A DNA stretch of 64,000 nucleotides. It comes from Psychrobacter fulvigenes. Lineage in GTDB: Bacteria > Pseudomonadota > Gammaproteobacteria > Pseudomonadales > Moraxellaceae. Location: NCBI RefSeq assembly GCF_904846155.1, contig NZ_CAJGZP010000001.1:1550001-1614000 (forward strand). The letters are read 5' to 3'. Below the pieces are notes generated by a model. It ran no database searches, was not told where the DNA came from, and saw only the letters and a program-made list of their open reading frames with translations. The first letter of the stretch is position 1. Every line of letters starts with the position of its first letter. This document shows positions 18,226 through 27,085 of this stretch, piece by piece. A program made the position numbers and the translations under genes.

Positions 18226-19269
18226 TTAGTTGCTACCGTTAAATTGTACGGTAAAAGTAGGGTATTTAGGGTCGTCGACATCGATTGGGAAGTTACGTGT
18301 ATCAAGCACTGCTTGTTTGGCCGCCTCGTTCACGGCACTGTCAGAGCCTGACGCAGAAACATTGACCACATCGCCTTTGCTATTGACGGTAATGGTCAAG
18401 GTTGCCCGTTGAGTAGAGCCTTTAGCAGCTAATGGTGGGCTATAATTGCGCTTAATTAAATTGATGATTTCGCTGTTACTAGTACCTCGGCTGCCACTTG
18501 AGGCAGAGCGACTACTGCCTTTTGCCGTGCTCGCAGTATTAGAGTCACTAGATACCGTGGACTGACCCTCTGATAAGTTAATGTTCTTGTTTGAACCATC
18601 CGAGCTGCCCGTGTCGATTTTTATATTACGATCGCTGCTGGTAGGACGCTCAATCTTAGGTGGGTTGTTCTCCTTGTATCTAAGCTCTCTAAGCTTCTCA
18701 CGTTCAGCTTCAAGCTCTCTTTGTTTGCTTTCATCGATACGCTGCAGCTCTGCTAGCGCGGACTCGTCTAGCTGCGCTGCCATTTCAGCTATATTGCGCT
18801 CATACTCTTGATTTTGTTCAAGCAAGCGTTGTCGATGTTCTTGTGACATAAGCATCGGTTCATCAGCATCAGTATCAGCAAGGTCATCTGAGCGCATAAA
18901 AACTGGCACTCTTTGCGAGCTTTTCCCAGCGCTATCTTGAGTGGCATTATTACTATTGTTTGCACTCATTTGTGTGACAGAGGCTGTGTTGTCGCTACTG
19001 GTTGTACTTTCACTGCTACTAGCAGCTTGTGCAGCAGCGCGATTGGCCAATATCTGCCCTTGCATCTCAGCCAGTTGCTCTGGTGATACCATGGTTGTTT
19101 CAATGCTGCCAGCTGTCTCTATTTCAGGGCTTTGATAGGTGTAAATTAATAATCCAAGCACAATGCCGTGTGCCAGTACGCTGAGTAGCGTAGGCAGTGT
19201 TATTCCATCACCTTCAGGCTGGGTTGGAACATAGACGACAGGCGCATTATTCATGATTTGAGTACTCAT
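18226..19269 (-). CDS. tolA: TolA-like envelope protein
   Basis: Links the inner membrane TolQR motor to TolB/Pal. 347 residues: one N-terminal membrane span (about 23-45, LPTLLSVLAHGIVLGLLIY), a long Ser/Thr/Asn/Ala-rich and charged helical region (KQRELEAEREKLRELR), then a C-terminal domain of TolA/TonB type (about 265-347) with YSPPLAAKGSTQRATLTITV and the DVVNVSASGSD stretch. Shorter and more serine-rich than E. coli TolA. It is placed between tolR and tolB, which supports the name. Confidence 0.9.
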   Translation of the reverse strand: MSTQIMNNAPVVYVPTQPEGDGITLPTLLSVLAHGIVLGLLIYTYQSPEIETAGSIETTMVSPEQLAEMQGQILANRAAAQAASSSESTTSSDNTASVTQMSANNSNNATQDSAGKSSQRVPVFMRSDDLADTDADEPMLMSQEHRQRLLEQNQEYERNIAEMAAQLDESALAELQRIDESKQRELEAEREKLRELRYKENNPPKIERPTSSDRNIKIDTGSSDGSNKNINLSEGQSTVSSDSNTASTAKGSSRSASSGSRGTSNSEIINLIKRNYSPPLAAKGSTQRATLTITVNSKGDVVNVSASGSDSAVNEAAKQAVLDTRNFPIDVDDPKYPTFTVQFNGSN

Positions 19270-19357
19270 TAGCTTGACAAATCAGACTATCTGATAGGTT
19301 GATACAGGTATGTATAGTGTTGAGTTTAAACGATAATATGTTTTTATGGTAATATTT

Positions 19358-19390
19358 TTAATGGACATTGTTAATGGACATTGTTAATGG
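19358..19390. repeat. Tandem 13-bp units between tolR and tolA
   Basis: TTAATGGACATTG occurs twice in a row, followed by TTAATGG, in the 124-base tolR-tolA spacer. Confidence 0.8.
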
Positions 19391-19393
19391 AAG

Positions 19394-19855
19394 TTATTGT
19401 AGCTGAGGTGTTGGCAGTGGTGAGCCAGTTAATAAGCCTACCTTTTGAATACCTGCTTGCTGCAAGTTTGCCATTAATGCCATGATGGCACCGTATTGGT
19501 TGTTTTGATCAGCATTGATCATCACTTGTATGGGTGGCTCGCCAGCATTGTTATTTTGCATCTGTAAATTCGATAAAGTACTAATCAGCTCAGGCTCACT
19601 GATGGGCATATCGATATTGTTTTCATAGCTGATAAAGATCTCGCCGCTGCTTGTTAAGGAGATGATGACAGGCAGTTGGTTTTGGCTCATGGCATTGGTC
19701 TGCTCTTTGGGCAAGTCGACATCGACCCCTGTGGTCAGCATCGGCACGGTCACCATAAATATCACCAATAGCACTAACATGACGTCGATATAAGGAACGA
19801 CGTTCATTTCAGCATTGAGCGCTTTTTTTTCACGGCGATAGGGACTGTGTCTCAT
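19394..19855 (-). CDS. tolR: Tol-Pal system protein TolR
   Basis: An ExbD/TolR-family inner membrane protein (PF02472), 153 residues, which with TolQ forms the proton-driven motor. One membrane span at about 20-40, containing the essential Asp in VPYIDVMLVLLVIFMV; the soluble periplasmic part follows with the segment IMALMANLQQAGIQKVGL. Its start overlaps the end of tolQ by four bases (ATGA), so they are translated together. Confidence 0.96.
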   Translation of the reverse strand: MRHSPYRREKKALNAEMNVVPYIDVMLVLLVIFMVTVPMLTTGVDVDLPKEQTNAMSQNQLPVIISLTSSGEIFISYENNIDMPISEPELISTLSNLQMQNNNAGEPPIQVMINADQNNQYGAIMALMANLQQAGIQKVGLLTGSPLPTPQLQ

Positions 19856-20589
19856 AGGCCTTTCACCTGAGCGACAGTGGCTCTGCCTTCAGCAATGGCA
19901 GTTTCTCTCTCCATCGTATTTTGGCTGCTGGTTTCGCGCTGTAGCATACCGGTCATCTCATCGCAAAACAAAGCGCGTGACTCATAGAGTCGACTTGACT
20001 TGGCGGTAAAGTGGTTATAAGCCAGCACTGCAGGGATGGCAGCGAATAGCCCCATCGCAGTTGCAATCAAAGCTTCAGCGATACCTGGAGCGACAGAGGC
20101 GAGGGTTGCTTGCTCTGTCTGCGATAGACCTAAAAAGGCGTTCATAATACCCCAGACCGTGCCAAACAAACCGACGTAAGGCGCAACCGACCCGATACTG
20201 GCGAGCGTCGCTATACCTGACTCAAGTAGCTGCTGCTGACGACCGAGTCCAACACGCAGCTTACGCTCAACACCATCAATAATGTCATCTTTGGGTTGGC
20301 GTTTTTTATGCATTCTTAAGTATTCAGAAAACCCGACATAAAAAATTTGCTCAAGCCCTTGGCGCTCAGGTGAGCCTTGAACGCCTTGATAAAGCTTGGC
20401 TAAATCCTCACCTGACCAAAACCAAGTCTCAAACTGCTCATCGAAGTTTTTGGCGGTGCCGAGACGCGCACTCAAGCGAAATATAATCACCCAGCTGACC
20501 AAAGAAGCCAGTAACAACAGCGCCATCACAATCTGTACCAACAGGCTAGCTTGGGTAATAAGATCTATAATATTTAATGATTCAGGCAT
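19852..20589 (-). CDS. tolQ: Tol-Pal system protein TolQ
   Basis: A MotA/TolQ/ExbB-family proton channel (PF01618), 245 residues with three membrane spans: about 13-38, 135-160 and 170-195. Family motifs: IASVAPYVGLFGTVWGIMNAF and ASVAPGIAEALIATAMGLFAAIPAVLAYN. First gene of the tol cluster; the ybgC thioesterase often found before tolQ is not here. The upstream 360 bases to the MITE-like element hold its promoter, which I cannot pinpoint. Confidence 0.96.
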   Translation of the reverse strand: MPESLNIIDLITQASLLVQIVMALLLLASLVSWVIIFRLSARLGTAKNFDEQFETWFWSGEDLAKLYQGVQGSPERQGLEQIFYVGFSEYLRMHKKRQPKDDIIDGVERKLRVGLGRQQQLLESGIATLASIGSVAPYVGLFGTVWGIMNAFLGLSQTEQATLASVAPGIAEALIATAMGLFAAIPAVLAYNHFTAKSSRLYESRALFCDEMTGMLQRETSSQNTMERETAIAEGRATVAQVKGL

Positions 20590-20955
20590 GTAACGGACTC
20601 GCTAATGATTAACAATAACTGATTAAGCAGCTTTGCTGAAATCAGATAAACCCCAAGGAAATATAACGTAATTTTTATGATAGATACTATAACTATATTT
20701 TAACTGTCTAGTTTACTTCTAAATGAGACAAAGGTCATTTATTAATGCATTAAATAGCCACTCAATAGTCATTTTGACGAATACTCAATAGAAATGGTCA
20801 AAAAGGGCTTTTTTATCTAACGTTAGAGATGTATTGTGGTTTTGGACCCGCAAGGCACGGGTAATGATTGAATTTGTGTGCTAATTTCTCTAAAATGTTG
20901 CGCTTTGTTACCGCTGCCTTTTTATAAAGACGTCGCAAAACTTTTGCTGACGTCT
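20590..20955. other. AT-rich tolQ upstream region
   Basis: Holds the tolQ promoter on the minus strand by position. I see no gene and no clear operator; there is a weak A/T-flanked GGGC hairpin-like stretch near 20800-20820. Confidence 0.4.
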
Positions 20956-21224
20956 TAGGGCGTGTTGAGCATTCGACCATGGCACTGACAGAGACTATTT
21001 TTTAGGCGGTTCAAAGTTAAAAACAGTAAGCTTAGTCATTCTAAGCGTCTATTTTAAACACAGAAGCGGCAAAAAAGAGTCCTGTCCTTTCAGGCTGAAG
21101 CTAAAATGCTCCCATACTTTGTTGCAAGTCTAGCTAAGGTATCAACATTATCTTCGACTTGCGCCTTGTCTGGAATCATTTTAGCTATCAGCAGTGCCTG
21201 TTTGTGAGTGTTCAACACGCCCTA
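20956..21224. mobile_element. MITE-like element with TAGGGCGTGTTGA ends
   Basis: 269 bases bounded by perfect 13-bp inverted repeats TAGGGCGTGTTGA (20956-20968 and 21212-21224); similarity goes on to about 19 bases with two mismatches. The ends include TA, a possible target duplication. The interior has no clear gene and may be a remnant of an IS5- or IS630-like element. It ends 65 bases before the purine permease start. Confidence 0.7.
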
Positions 21225-21288
21225 TTTATTTCAGGCGCTTATAAATCGGTTCTTTTCACTAGTCACTAGCAAGCTGGGCGCGACACTT

Positions 21289-22584
21289 ATGAATGCAATT
21301 GAACGTTATTTTGGGATCAACGGTGAAAACACCACGATCAAAACGGAAATCCTAGCCGGTATTACCACCTTCTTGACGATGGCTTATATCATCTTTGTCA
21401 ACCCTAGCATATTAGCAGAGGCGGGTATGGACAAGGGCGCGGTATTCGTCGCGACTTGTCTTGCCGCTGCGGTAGGCTGTTTTATCATGGGTATTTATGC
21501 CCGCTTGCCAGTGGCCTTGGCACCAGGTATGGGGCTTAATGCCTTCTTCACTTATGGTGTGGTCTTGGGTATGGGCTATACTTGGCAGACAGCACTGGGC
21601 GCTGTGTTTTTATCCGGTTGTCTATTTATCCTGTTAAGTTTATTTAAGATTCGCGAATGGATCATCAATGCCATTCCGTTAAGCTTGAAGCAAGGTATCG
21701 TCGCTGGTATTGGGGCGTTTTTGGCGTTTATTGCCCTTCAAAGCTCGGGCATTATTGTTGGGCAAGATGCAACGCTAGTGACGCTGGGCGATATGAGGTC
21801 ATTCTCGCCAATGATGGCGGCCTTAGGCTTCTTTGTCATTATAGGACTGGTGTACAAAAAAGTACCAGGAGCTGTGACCATAGGCATCTTACTGATTACC
21901 GTCATCAGCTTGCTGACAGGTCATACTGAGTTTGCAGGCATCATGTCAGCGCCGCCCTCCATCGCGCCTACGCTCATGCAGCTTGATATTGCAGGTGCCT
22001 TTGACGTGGCGATGATCAGTGTGATTTTTGCTTTCTTATTCGTAGATTTATTCGATACCACAGGCAGTTTGGTTGGTATCGCCAACAAAGCGGGTCTCAT
22101 TGACAAAGACGGCAATATCCCAAATATGGATAAGGCGTTATTGGCGGATTCAACAGCGACCGTTGCAGGCGCTATGCTCGGTACGTCATCAACCACCAGC
22201 TATATCGAAAGTGCCTCAGGGGTTGCTTCAGGTGGCCGTACTGGTTTGATGGCTGTGACCGTTGGTGTGCTTTTTGTGCTTAGTATTTTCTTTGCACCGC
22301 TGGCAGGTATGATTCCAGCCTATGCAACCGCTGGCGCAATCTTCTATGTTTCAGTATTAATGTTATTTACTCTAAAAGACATCAATTGGGAAGACTTAAC
22401 AGAATCAGCCCCTGTCGCGGTTGTATTACTGCTCACGCCGCTCACTTACTCAATTGCTGATGGTATCGCTCTTGGGTTTATTACTTATACTGCCGTCAAG
22501 CTGATGACAGGCAAGTTCTCTGACATCACCATCCCAGTCTGGGTGCTTACATTTGTACTACTGGCAAAGATTGTACTGTTATAA
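21289..22584 (+). CDS. NCS2-family purine permease (AzgA type)
   Basis: An inner membrane purine transporter of the AzgA branch of NCS2 (COG2252), whose members carry guanine, hypoxanthine or adenine with protons. About 431 residues and 12-14 spans. Seen: FLTMAYIIFVNPSILAEAG, ALAPGMGLNAFFTY, IPLSLKQGIVAGIGAFLAFIAL with the LQSSGI motif, and GTSSTTSYIESASGVASGGRTGL. The frame is open from 21208, inside the MITE-like element, but ATG 21289 begins the conserved part (MNAIERYFGI). No strong ribosome site is visible. The exact purine cannot be told by eye. Confidence 0.92.
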   Translation: MNAIERYFGINGENTTIKTEILAGITTFLTMAYIIFVNPSILAEAGMDKGAVFVATCLAAAVGCFIMGIYARLPVALAPGMGLNAFFTYGVVLGMGYTWQTALGAVFLSGCLFILLSLFKIREWIINAIPLSLKQGIVAGIGAFLAFIALQSSGIIVGQDATLVTLGDMRSFSPMMAALGFFVIIGLVYKKVPGAVTIGILLITVISLLTGHTEFAGIMSAPPSIAPTLMQLDIAGAFDVAMISVIFAFLFVDLFDTTGSLVGIANKAGLIDKDGNIPNMDKALLADSTATVAGAMLGTSSTTSYIESASGVASGGRTGLMAVTVGVLFVLSIFFAPLAGMIPAYATAGAIFYVSVLMLFTLKDINWEDLTESAPVAVVLLLTPLTYSIADGIALGFITYTAVKLMTGKFSDITIPVWVLTFVLLAKIVLL

Positions 22585-22610
22585 GTCTCAATCTTTATTC
22601 TAACTCTTCT

Positions 22611-22654
22611 AAAGACCCTTCTTATTCATTAAGTAATAAGAAGGGTCTTTTTTT
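22611..22654 (+). terminator. Terminator of the purine permease gene
   Basis: A perfect 16-bp stem (AAAGACCCTTCTTATT with its complement) around an 8-base loop, followed by seven T. Confidence 0.95.
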
Positions 22655-22835
22655 AAGATAAGTTCTCTGTCACTAACTGTATTTATACTCGATGCTACTC
22701 AATCATCATAGAGGATAAAACCTATTCGTGGTAGCATGATCGGGTTAAGCGCATCACCTCAATCAACGCCGTAGAGGTTTTTCTTATAGTGAATGAGCAA
22801 TGGACTGTTTTCACGATCAACAACAATAAGAAGAA

Positions 22836-22847
22836 GGCATTAATGCC
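22836..22847. promoter_or_regulatory. Palindrome upstream of putA
   Basis: GGCATTAATGCC is a perfect 12-bp palindrome 60 bases before the putA start. It could bind a dimeric regulator. The rest of the 250 bases between the terminator and putA show no clear signal. Confidence 0.35.
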
Positions 22848-22906
22848 GCTTAAAAGCCCTAGCGACCATTTAGCATGGTTTTTTAAACGACAGTTGTGGA
22901 GTTGCT

Positions 22907-25900
22907 ATGAACCCAATAGATCAATTTACCCCCAAAGAGCCCATTTTATTTAAGCCCACTGACTTGCTTACCTCTGAGTATATTACCAAGTCAAGCGATG
23001 AGCTGTATGCGCGTATCTCACCACTGTATAGTGTGGATGAAGATCGCTGGCTCACCGAGCTGCTGCCACTGGCGAAGCCGACTGACAAAGAACGAGAGGA
23101 TGCCAGCGAGCAGACGCGTAAGTTGGTAGAGCATGTACGCAGTGATGGCAAAGCCGTGAAGATGGTCGATTCATTGTTGCTTGAGTACAGTCTTGATACC
23201 CAAGAGGGTATCTTGCTCATGAGCTTGGCTGAAGCCTTGATTCGTGTGCCAGACAGTTATACGGCTGATGCCCTTATCCGTGACAAAATGAGTGTCGCTG
23301 ATTGGAAAAAGCATTTAAAAGATGATAATAATTTTATAGTCAATGCCTCGACTTGGGGCATGATGATGACTGGCCGGGTAGTCAGTATTGATAGCAGTAC
23401 CACAGCGTCTGGATTTTTGGATCGTATGACCAAAAGAATGGGCGAGCCGATGATTCGTGCTGCGATGCAAAAAGCCATGCGCATCATGGGTCATCAGTTT
23501 GTGCTGGGTGAGACCATTGAAGACGCTAATAAAAACAGCCAGCCATATCGTAATAAAGGCTATACCTATTCGTTTGATATGCTTGGCGAGGCAGCCGTTA
23601 CCAATAAAGATGCTGAAAAATACTTTAATGACTATCTACATGCGATTAAATCGACTGCCAATGTCAAGGTCAAAGAAGGCATGCCAAAGCCGTCAGTCTC
23701 TATCAAGCTCTCTGCCCTGCATCCGCGCTATGAAGCCACACAAGAGGCGCAAGTTCTCGGGTTATTACGTCAGCGCTGTATGCTACTGATTGAAGCGGCA
23801 CGTGAAGTCGATGTCGATCTCAGTATCGATGCCGAAGAAGCAGATCGTCTGGAGATTTCTTTAAAGCTGTTTGAGTCCTTATATCGTGATGCGTTGACCG
23901 CTGGCTGGGATGGACTGGGTCTGGTCGTGCAAGGTTACTCAAAGCGCGCTATTGCGATATTTGCATGGCTGGCACGCTTGGCACAAGAGGTCGGTAATCG
24001 CATTCCAATTCGCTTGGTCAAAGGCGCTTATTGGGACTTTGAAATCAAGTTGGCACAAGAAAAAGGCCTGTCAGGCTATCCAGTATGGACGCGTAAGGAA
24101 GGAACGGATGTCGCTTATCTTGCCTGCGCACGCTACTTACTATCTGAGTATTTGCGCGGTCTTATCTGGCCACAGTTTGCCACTCACAATGCGCATACCT
24201 TAGCATCTGTGATGACCATGAGCACGCACAAGGAATTTGAGTTCCAGCGCCTGCATGGCATGGGTGATGCGCTGTATGATCATATCTTACAATCATATAA
24301 TATTCCTGTACGTATCTATGCCCCCGTTGGCGCGCATCAAGACTTGCTGCCATACCTAGTGCGCCGTCTATTAGAAAATGGTGCGAACAGCTCATTTGTC
24401 CATCAGCTCCTAGATAAATCTTATCCAATCGAGCAGCTCACTGTCCATCCGTATGACAAGCTGTTGGCGAATGAAACTTTACACAATCCAGCGATACCCT
24501 TACCGCTAGATATCTATGGCAAACGCCGTGCCAGCTTTGGTCCTAATATATTTGTAGAGTCGCAGTGGCAGCCATTCAAAGATGCCATTGACAGTTATAT
24601 GGATAAGACGTGGTCAGCGACGACGATTATCAATGGCCAAGCGATTAGCGAATATGAAGTGGATGGCAAAAAACAAAAGCTTGAGAGCCATAGCGTGCAA
24701 GCGCCTTGGAACCATGAAGTCATCGCTGGTGAAGTACTATATGCCAATGCTGAAGTCGCGCGCCAAGCCATCGATGCAGCAGTCGCAGGGCAGCAAGAGT
24801 GGCAAGCCGTTCCTGCTGCTAAGCGTGCTGAGATATTACGTAAGGTCGCTGACTTATATGAAGAGAACTACGCTGAGGTCATGGCACTATGCCAAATCGA
24901 AGCGGGTAAAACCACCCAAGACGGTATTGATGAGATCAAAGAAGCAGTCGATTTTTGCCGTTTTTATGCCGATGAAGCTGAACGTTTAGATGGCGTTGCT
25001 CATGAGTTTACCGACTTGGCAGGTAATCAGTCGCGTCAGGTCTACAAGCCCCGTGGCACCTTTGTCTGTATCAGTCCTTGGAACTTTCCATTTGCTATTT
25101 ATAGCGGTCAGATCATGGCGGCCTTGGCGGCAGGCAATACTGTGGTGGCAAAGCCGGCTGAGCAAACCAGCTTGGTGGCGCACTTTGCTGTGCAGCTTAT
25201 GTATCAAGCGGGCGTGCCGACAAGTGCGCTACAGTTCGTAACGGGCGGCGGTGAAGTTGGCGGCGCCTTGACAGCAGCAGATAACATAGCTGGCGTGGTC
25301 TTTACTGGCTCGACGCAAACGGCTCAGCGTATCAACCAAAGCTTAAACGACCATGCACAAGCCAGCGGTGAGTTGCCAGTATTGATTGCCGAAACGGGTG
25401 GTCAAAACGCTATGATTGTTGATTCAACAGCATTGCCTGAGCAAGTCGTACAAGACGCTGTACTTTCAGCATTTGGCTCAGCAGGTCAGCGCTGCTCGGC
25501 ATGCCGTATTCTGTGTATCCAAGAAGACATCGCCGACAACTTGATTGAACTGCTGCAAGGTAATATGGCAGAGTTAGTGGTCGGCAATCCAACGTATGTC
25601 GCAACCGATGTAGGCCCAGTCATTGATGCGACGGCTAAGAAGTCTCTTGAAGCTCATATCGAACGCATGCAGTCTGAACCGACAGCCAGTATCTTGGCGC
25701 AGACGCCGATGAGTGCGAACTCAGTGGTTAGCGAAGCGCAGTCCACCTTTGTGTTGCCAACTGCAATCGAAGTGCAAAATATCGATGTGATTGGTGGTGA
25801 GCATTTTGGCCCGATACTCCATGTATTACGCTATCAAGCTCGTGACTTGGATAAGCTGATTGACGCGATTAATGCCACAGGATATGGGCTAACACTAGGT

Positions 25901-26191
25901 ATTCATAGCCGTATTGAAAGCGTCTCTGAGCATATCGAGCGCCGCGCTGTGGTAGGAAATACCTACATAAACCGCAACCAAATCGGTGCCATCGTCAACG
26001 TACAGCCGTTTGGTGGTTGCGGCTTGTCTGGTACAGGGCCAAAAGCAGGTGGTCCACATTATGTAGCCCGCTTAATGCGCCTCACTAATGAATCATTGAT
26101 CCCTGAAAAACTGAGCTCTGAAAAACTAAGCTCTGAAAAATCAGCCACTAAAAGCATGATGGCTTCATCCACTCAAGCAGCAATCGCATAA
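22907..26191 (+). CDS. putA: Bifunctional proline dehydrogenase / L-glutamate gamma-semialdehyde dehydrogenase
   Basis: PutA oxidises proline to glutamate in two steps: an FAD proline dehydrogenase barrel (about residues 90-470, with RLVKGAYWDFEIK and the RIYAPVGAHQDLLPYLVRRL end) and an NAD aldehyde dehydrogenase (about 530-1050, with ISPWNFPFAIYSGQ, VFTGSTQTAQRI, AETGGQNAMIVD and the catalytic Cys in FGSAGQRCSACR). The DNA-binding ribbon-helix-helix domain of E. coli PutA is missing, so it does not repress its own gene that way. 1094 residues, ending in a repeat of EKLSSEKL. The C-terminal domain of long PutA proteins is encoded by the next gene. A GGAG site precedes the start. Confidence 0.95.
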   Translation: MNPIDQFTPKEPILFKPTDLLTSEYITKSSDELYARISPLYSVDEDRWLTELLPLAKPTDKEREDASEQTRKLVEHVRSDGKAVKMVDSLLLEYSLDTQEGILLMSLAEALIRVPDSYTADALIRDKMSVADWKKHLKDDNNFIVNASTWGMMMTGRVVSIDSSTTASGFLDRMTKRMGEPMIRAAMQKAMRIMGHQFVLGETIEDANKNSQPYRNKGYTYSFDMLGEAAVTNKDAEKYFNDYLHAIKSTANVKVKEGMPKPSVSIKLSALHPRYEATQEAQVLGLLRQRCMLLIEAAREVDVDLSIDAEEADRLEISLKLFESLYRDALTAGWDGLGLVVQGYSKRAIAIFAWLARLAQEVGNRIPIRLVKGAYWDFEIKLAQEKGLSGYPVWTRKEGTDVAYLACARYLLSEYLRGLIWPQFATHNAHTLASVMTMSTHKEFEFQRLHGMGDALYDHILQSYNIPVRIYAPVGAHQDLLPYLVRRLLENGANSSFVHQLLDKSYPIEQLTVHPYDKLLANETLHNPAIPLPLDIYGKRRASFGPNIFVESQWQPFKDAIDSYMDKTWSATTIINGQAISEYEVDGKKQKLESHSVQAPWNHEVIAGEVLYANAEVARQAIDAAVAGQQEWQAVPAAKRAEILRKVADLYEENYAEVMALCQIEAGKTTQDGIDEIKEAVDFCRFYADEAERLDGVAHEFTDLAGNQSRQVYKPRGTFVCISPWNFPFAIYSGQIMAALAAGNTVVAKPAEQTSLVAHFAVQLMYQAGVPTSALQFVTGGGEVGGALTAADNIAGVVFTGSTQTAQRINQSLNDHAQASGELPVLIAETGGQNAMIVDSTALPEQVVQDAVLSAFGSAGQRCSACRILCIQEDIADNLIELLQGNMAELVVGNPTYVATDVGPVIDATAKKSLEAHIERMQSEPTASILAQTPMSANSVVSEAQSTFVLPTAIEVQNIDVIGGEHFGPILHVLRYQARDLDKLIDAINATGYGLTLGIHSRIESVSEHIERRAVVGNTYINRNQIGAIVNVQPFGGCGLSGTGPKAGGPHYVARLMRLTNESLIPEKLSSEKLSSEKSATKSMMASSTQAAIA

Positions 26192-26202
26192 GGAGTAACA
26201 AC

Positions 26203-26895
26203 ATGGCGACTGAATTTAAAAAAGATCATGCCCAGGTTTGTGAAGCTTGGCGATTACTGAGCGCGGTAGAGCGTGCGGTCTATCTGGAAGCAGCGATACC
26301 CAAGCTGGCACTGCTGACAGGTGATGCCAATAAGGCGCGCCGCCTGTTCAATCATTTGTTAAGCGCAGCACCCAGTCTCGATGAAGTGCATCGGATGACA
26401 GGCGCTACTGGCGAGTCTAACGACTTGTATGTGACTGCACGTGGCAAAACCATGGTCATCGGTGGCGAGTCAGCCAAGGCAATGGCAGTGCTTGGCCAGC
26501 TTATCGCGGCATTATTAACGGGTAATGAAGTCATATTACATTGCCCAAGCCAAGAAGACATGTGTGAAGCGGCCGCAAAAGCGCTTTATGCGACGGGTAT
26601 CAGTGATAATGTGTTGAGTGTTGCCAATGATTCACAGACGGTCACTTTGTTACATATCGATCGCCTCGCGCAAGTAGCCGTGGCAGGCAGCAGTGCTGAA
26701 ATTCAAGAAATCAGTCAGACACTGGCTAATACTGACGGTATCTTAACGCAAGTAATAGCCGTGACAGATATGGAAGGCTTTTTAGAAATGCTCACGCCAG
26801 ACTATCTGTATCGCTTTGTCACTGAACGCGTTATTACGATCAATACGACGGCGATCGGTGGTAATGCGAGCCTGCTAGAGTTGGGTGCAGATTAA
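26203..26895 (+). CDS. Separate PutA C-terminal (ALDH-superfamily-like) domain protein
   Basis: 230 residues that read like the C-terminal domain of type B PutA proteins, which closes the substrate channel and shapes the dimer. The clearest match is the end, ERVITINTTAIGGNASLLELG, which resembles the last residues of E. coli PutA; the TGNEVILHCPSQEDM stretch looks like a decayed aldehyde dehydrogenase Rossmann segment. It lacks the catalytic Cys and Glu, so it is not an enzyme. AAGGAG overlaps the putA stop, and the ATG is 11 bases after it. It probably works in trans with the shortened PutA upstream. Confidence 0.78.
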   Translation: MATEFKKDHAQVCEAWRLLSAVERAVYLEAAIPKLALLTGDANKARRLFNHLLSAAPSLDEVHRMTGATGESNDLYVTARGKTMVIGGESAKAMAVLGQLIAALLTGNEVILHCPSQEDMCEAAAKALYATGISDNVLSVANDSQTVTLLHIDRLAQVAVAGSSAEIQEISQTLANTDGILTQVIAVTDMEGFLEMLTPDYLYRFVTERVITINTTAIGGNASLLELGAD

Positions 26896-26970
26896 TGTTT
26901 CTGATACTCCTATAATCGACCTAGTATAAGTTTTCTTTTCTATGAAGGCTAAACTCTGTTAAAGCGCATA

Positions 26971-27006
26971 AAAAAGAGGTCTATCCATTGATAGACCTCT
27001 TTTTTT
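26971..27006. terminator. Terminator after the putA operon
   Basis: A perfect 15-bp stem (AAAAAGAGGTCTATC and complement) with a CATT loop and T-run; bidirectional between convergent genes. Confidence 0.95.
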
Positions 27007-27085
27007 CTAATCTTTAAGAGCTAAATATTTATAAGTAGAAAGCTTTTAAAGCAGCAAGCTTTGGTAAGTTTAATAATGGGTCAGC

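Noticed and set aside
23457..25604. Extra frames within putA on both strands
   Set aside because: They are shadows of the long putA frame, without start signals or familiar domains.
26101..26150. A frameshift joining putA and the following gene
   Set aside because: putA ends in its own low-complexity tail and TAA, and the next ATG has a strong ribosome site; no decayed overlap is seen.
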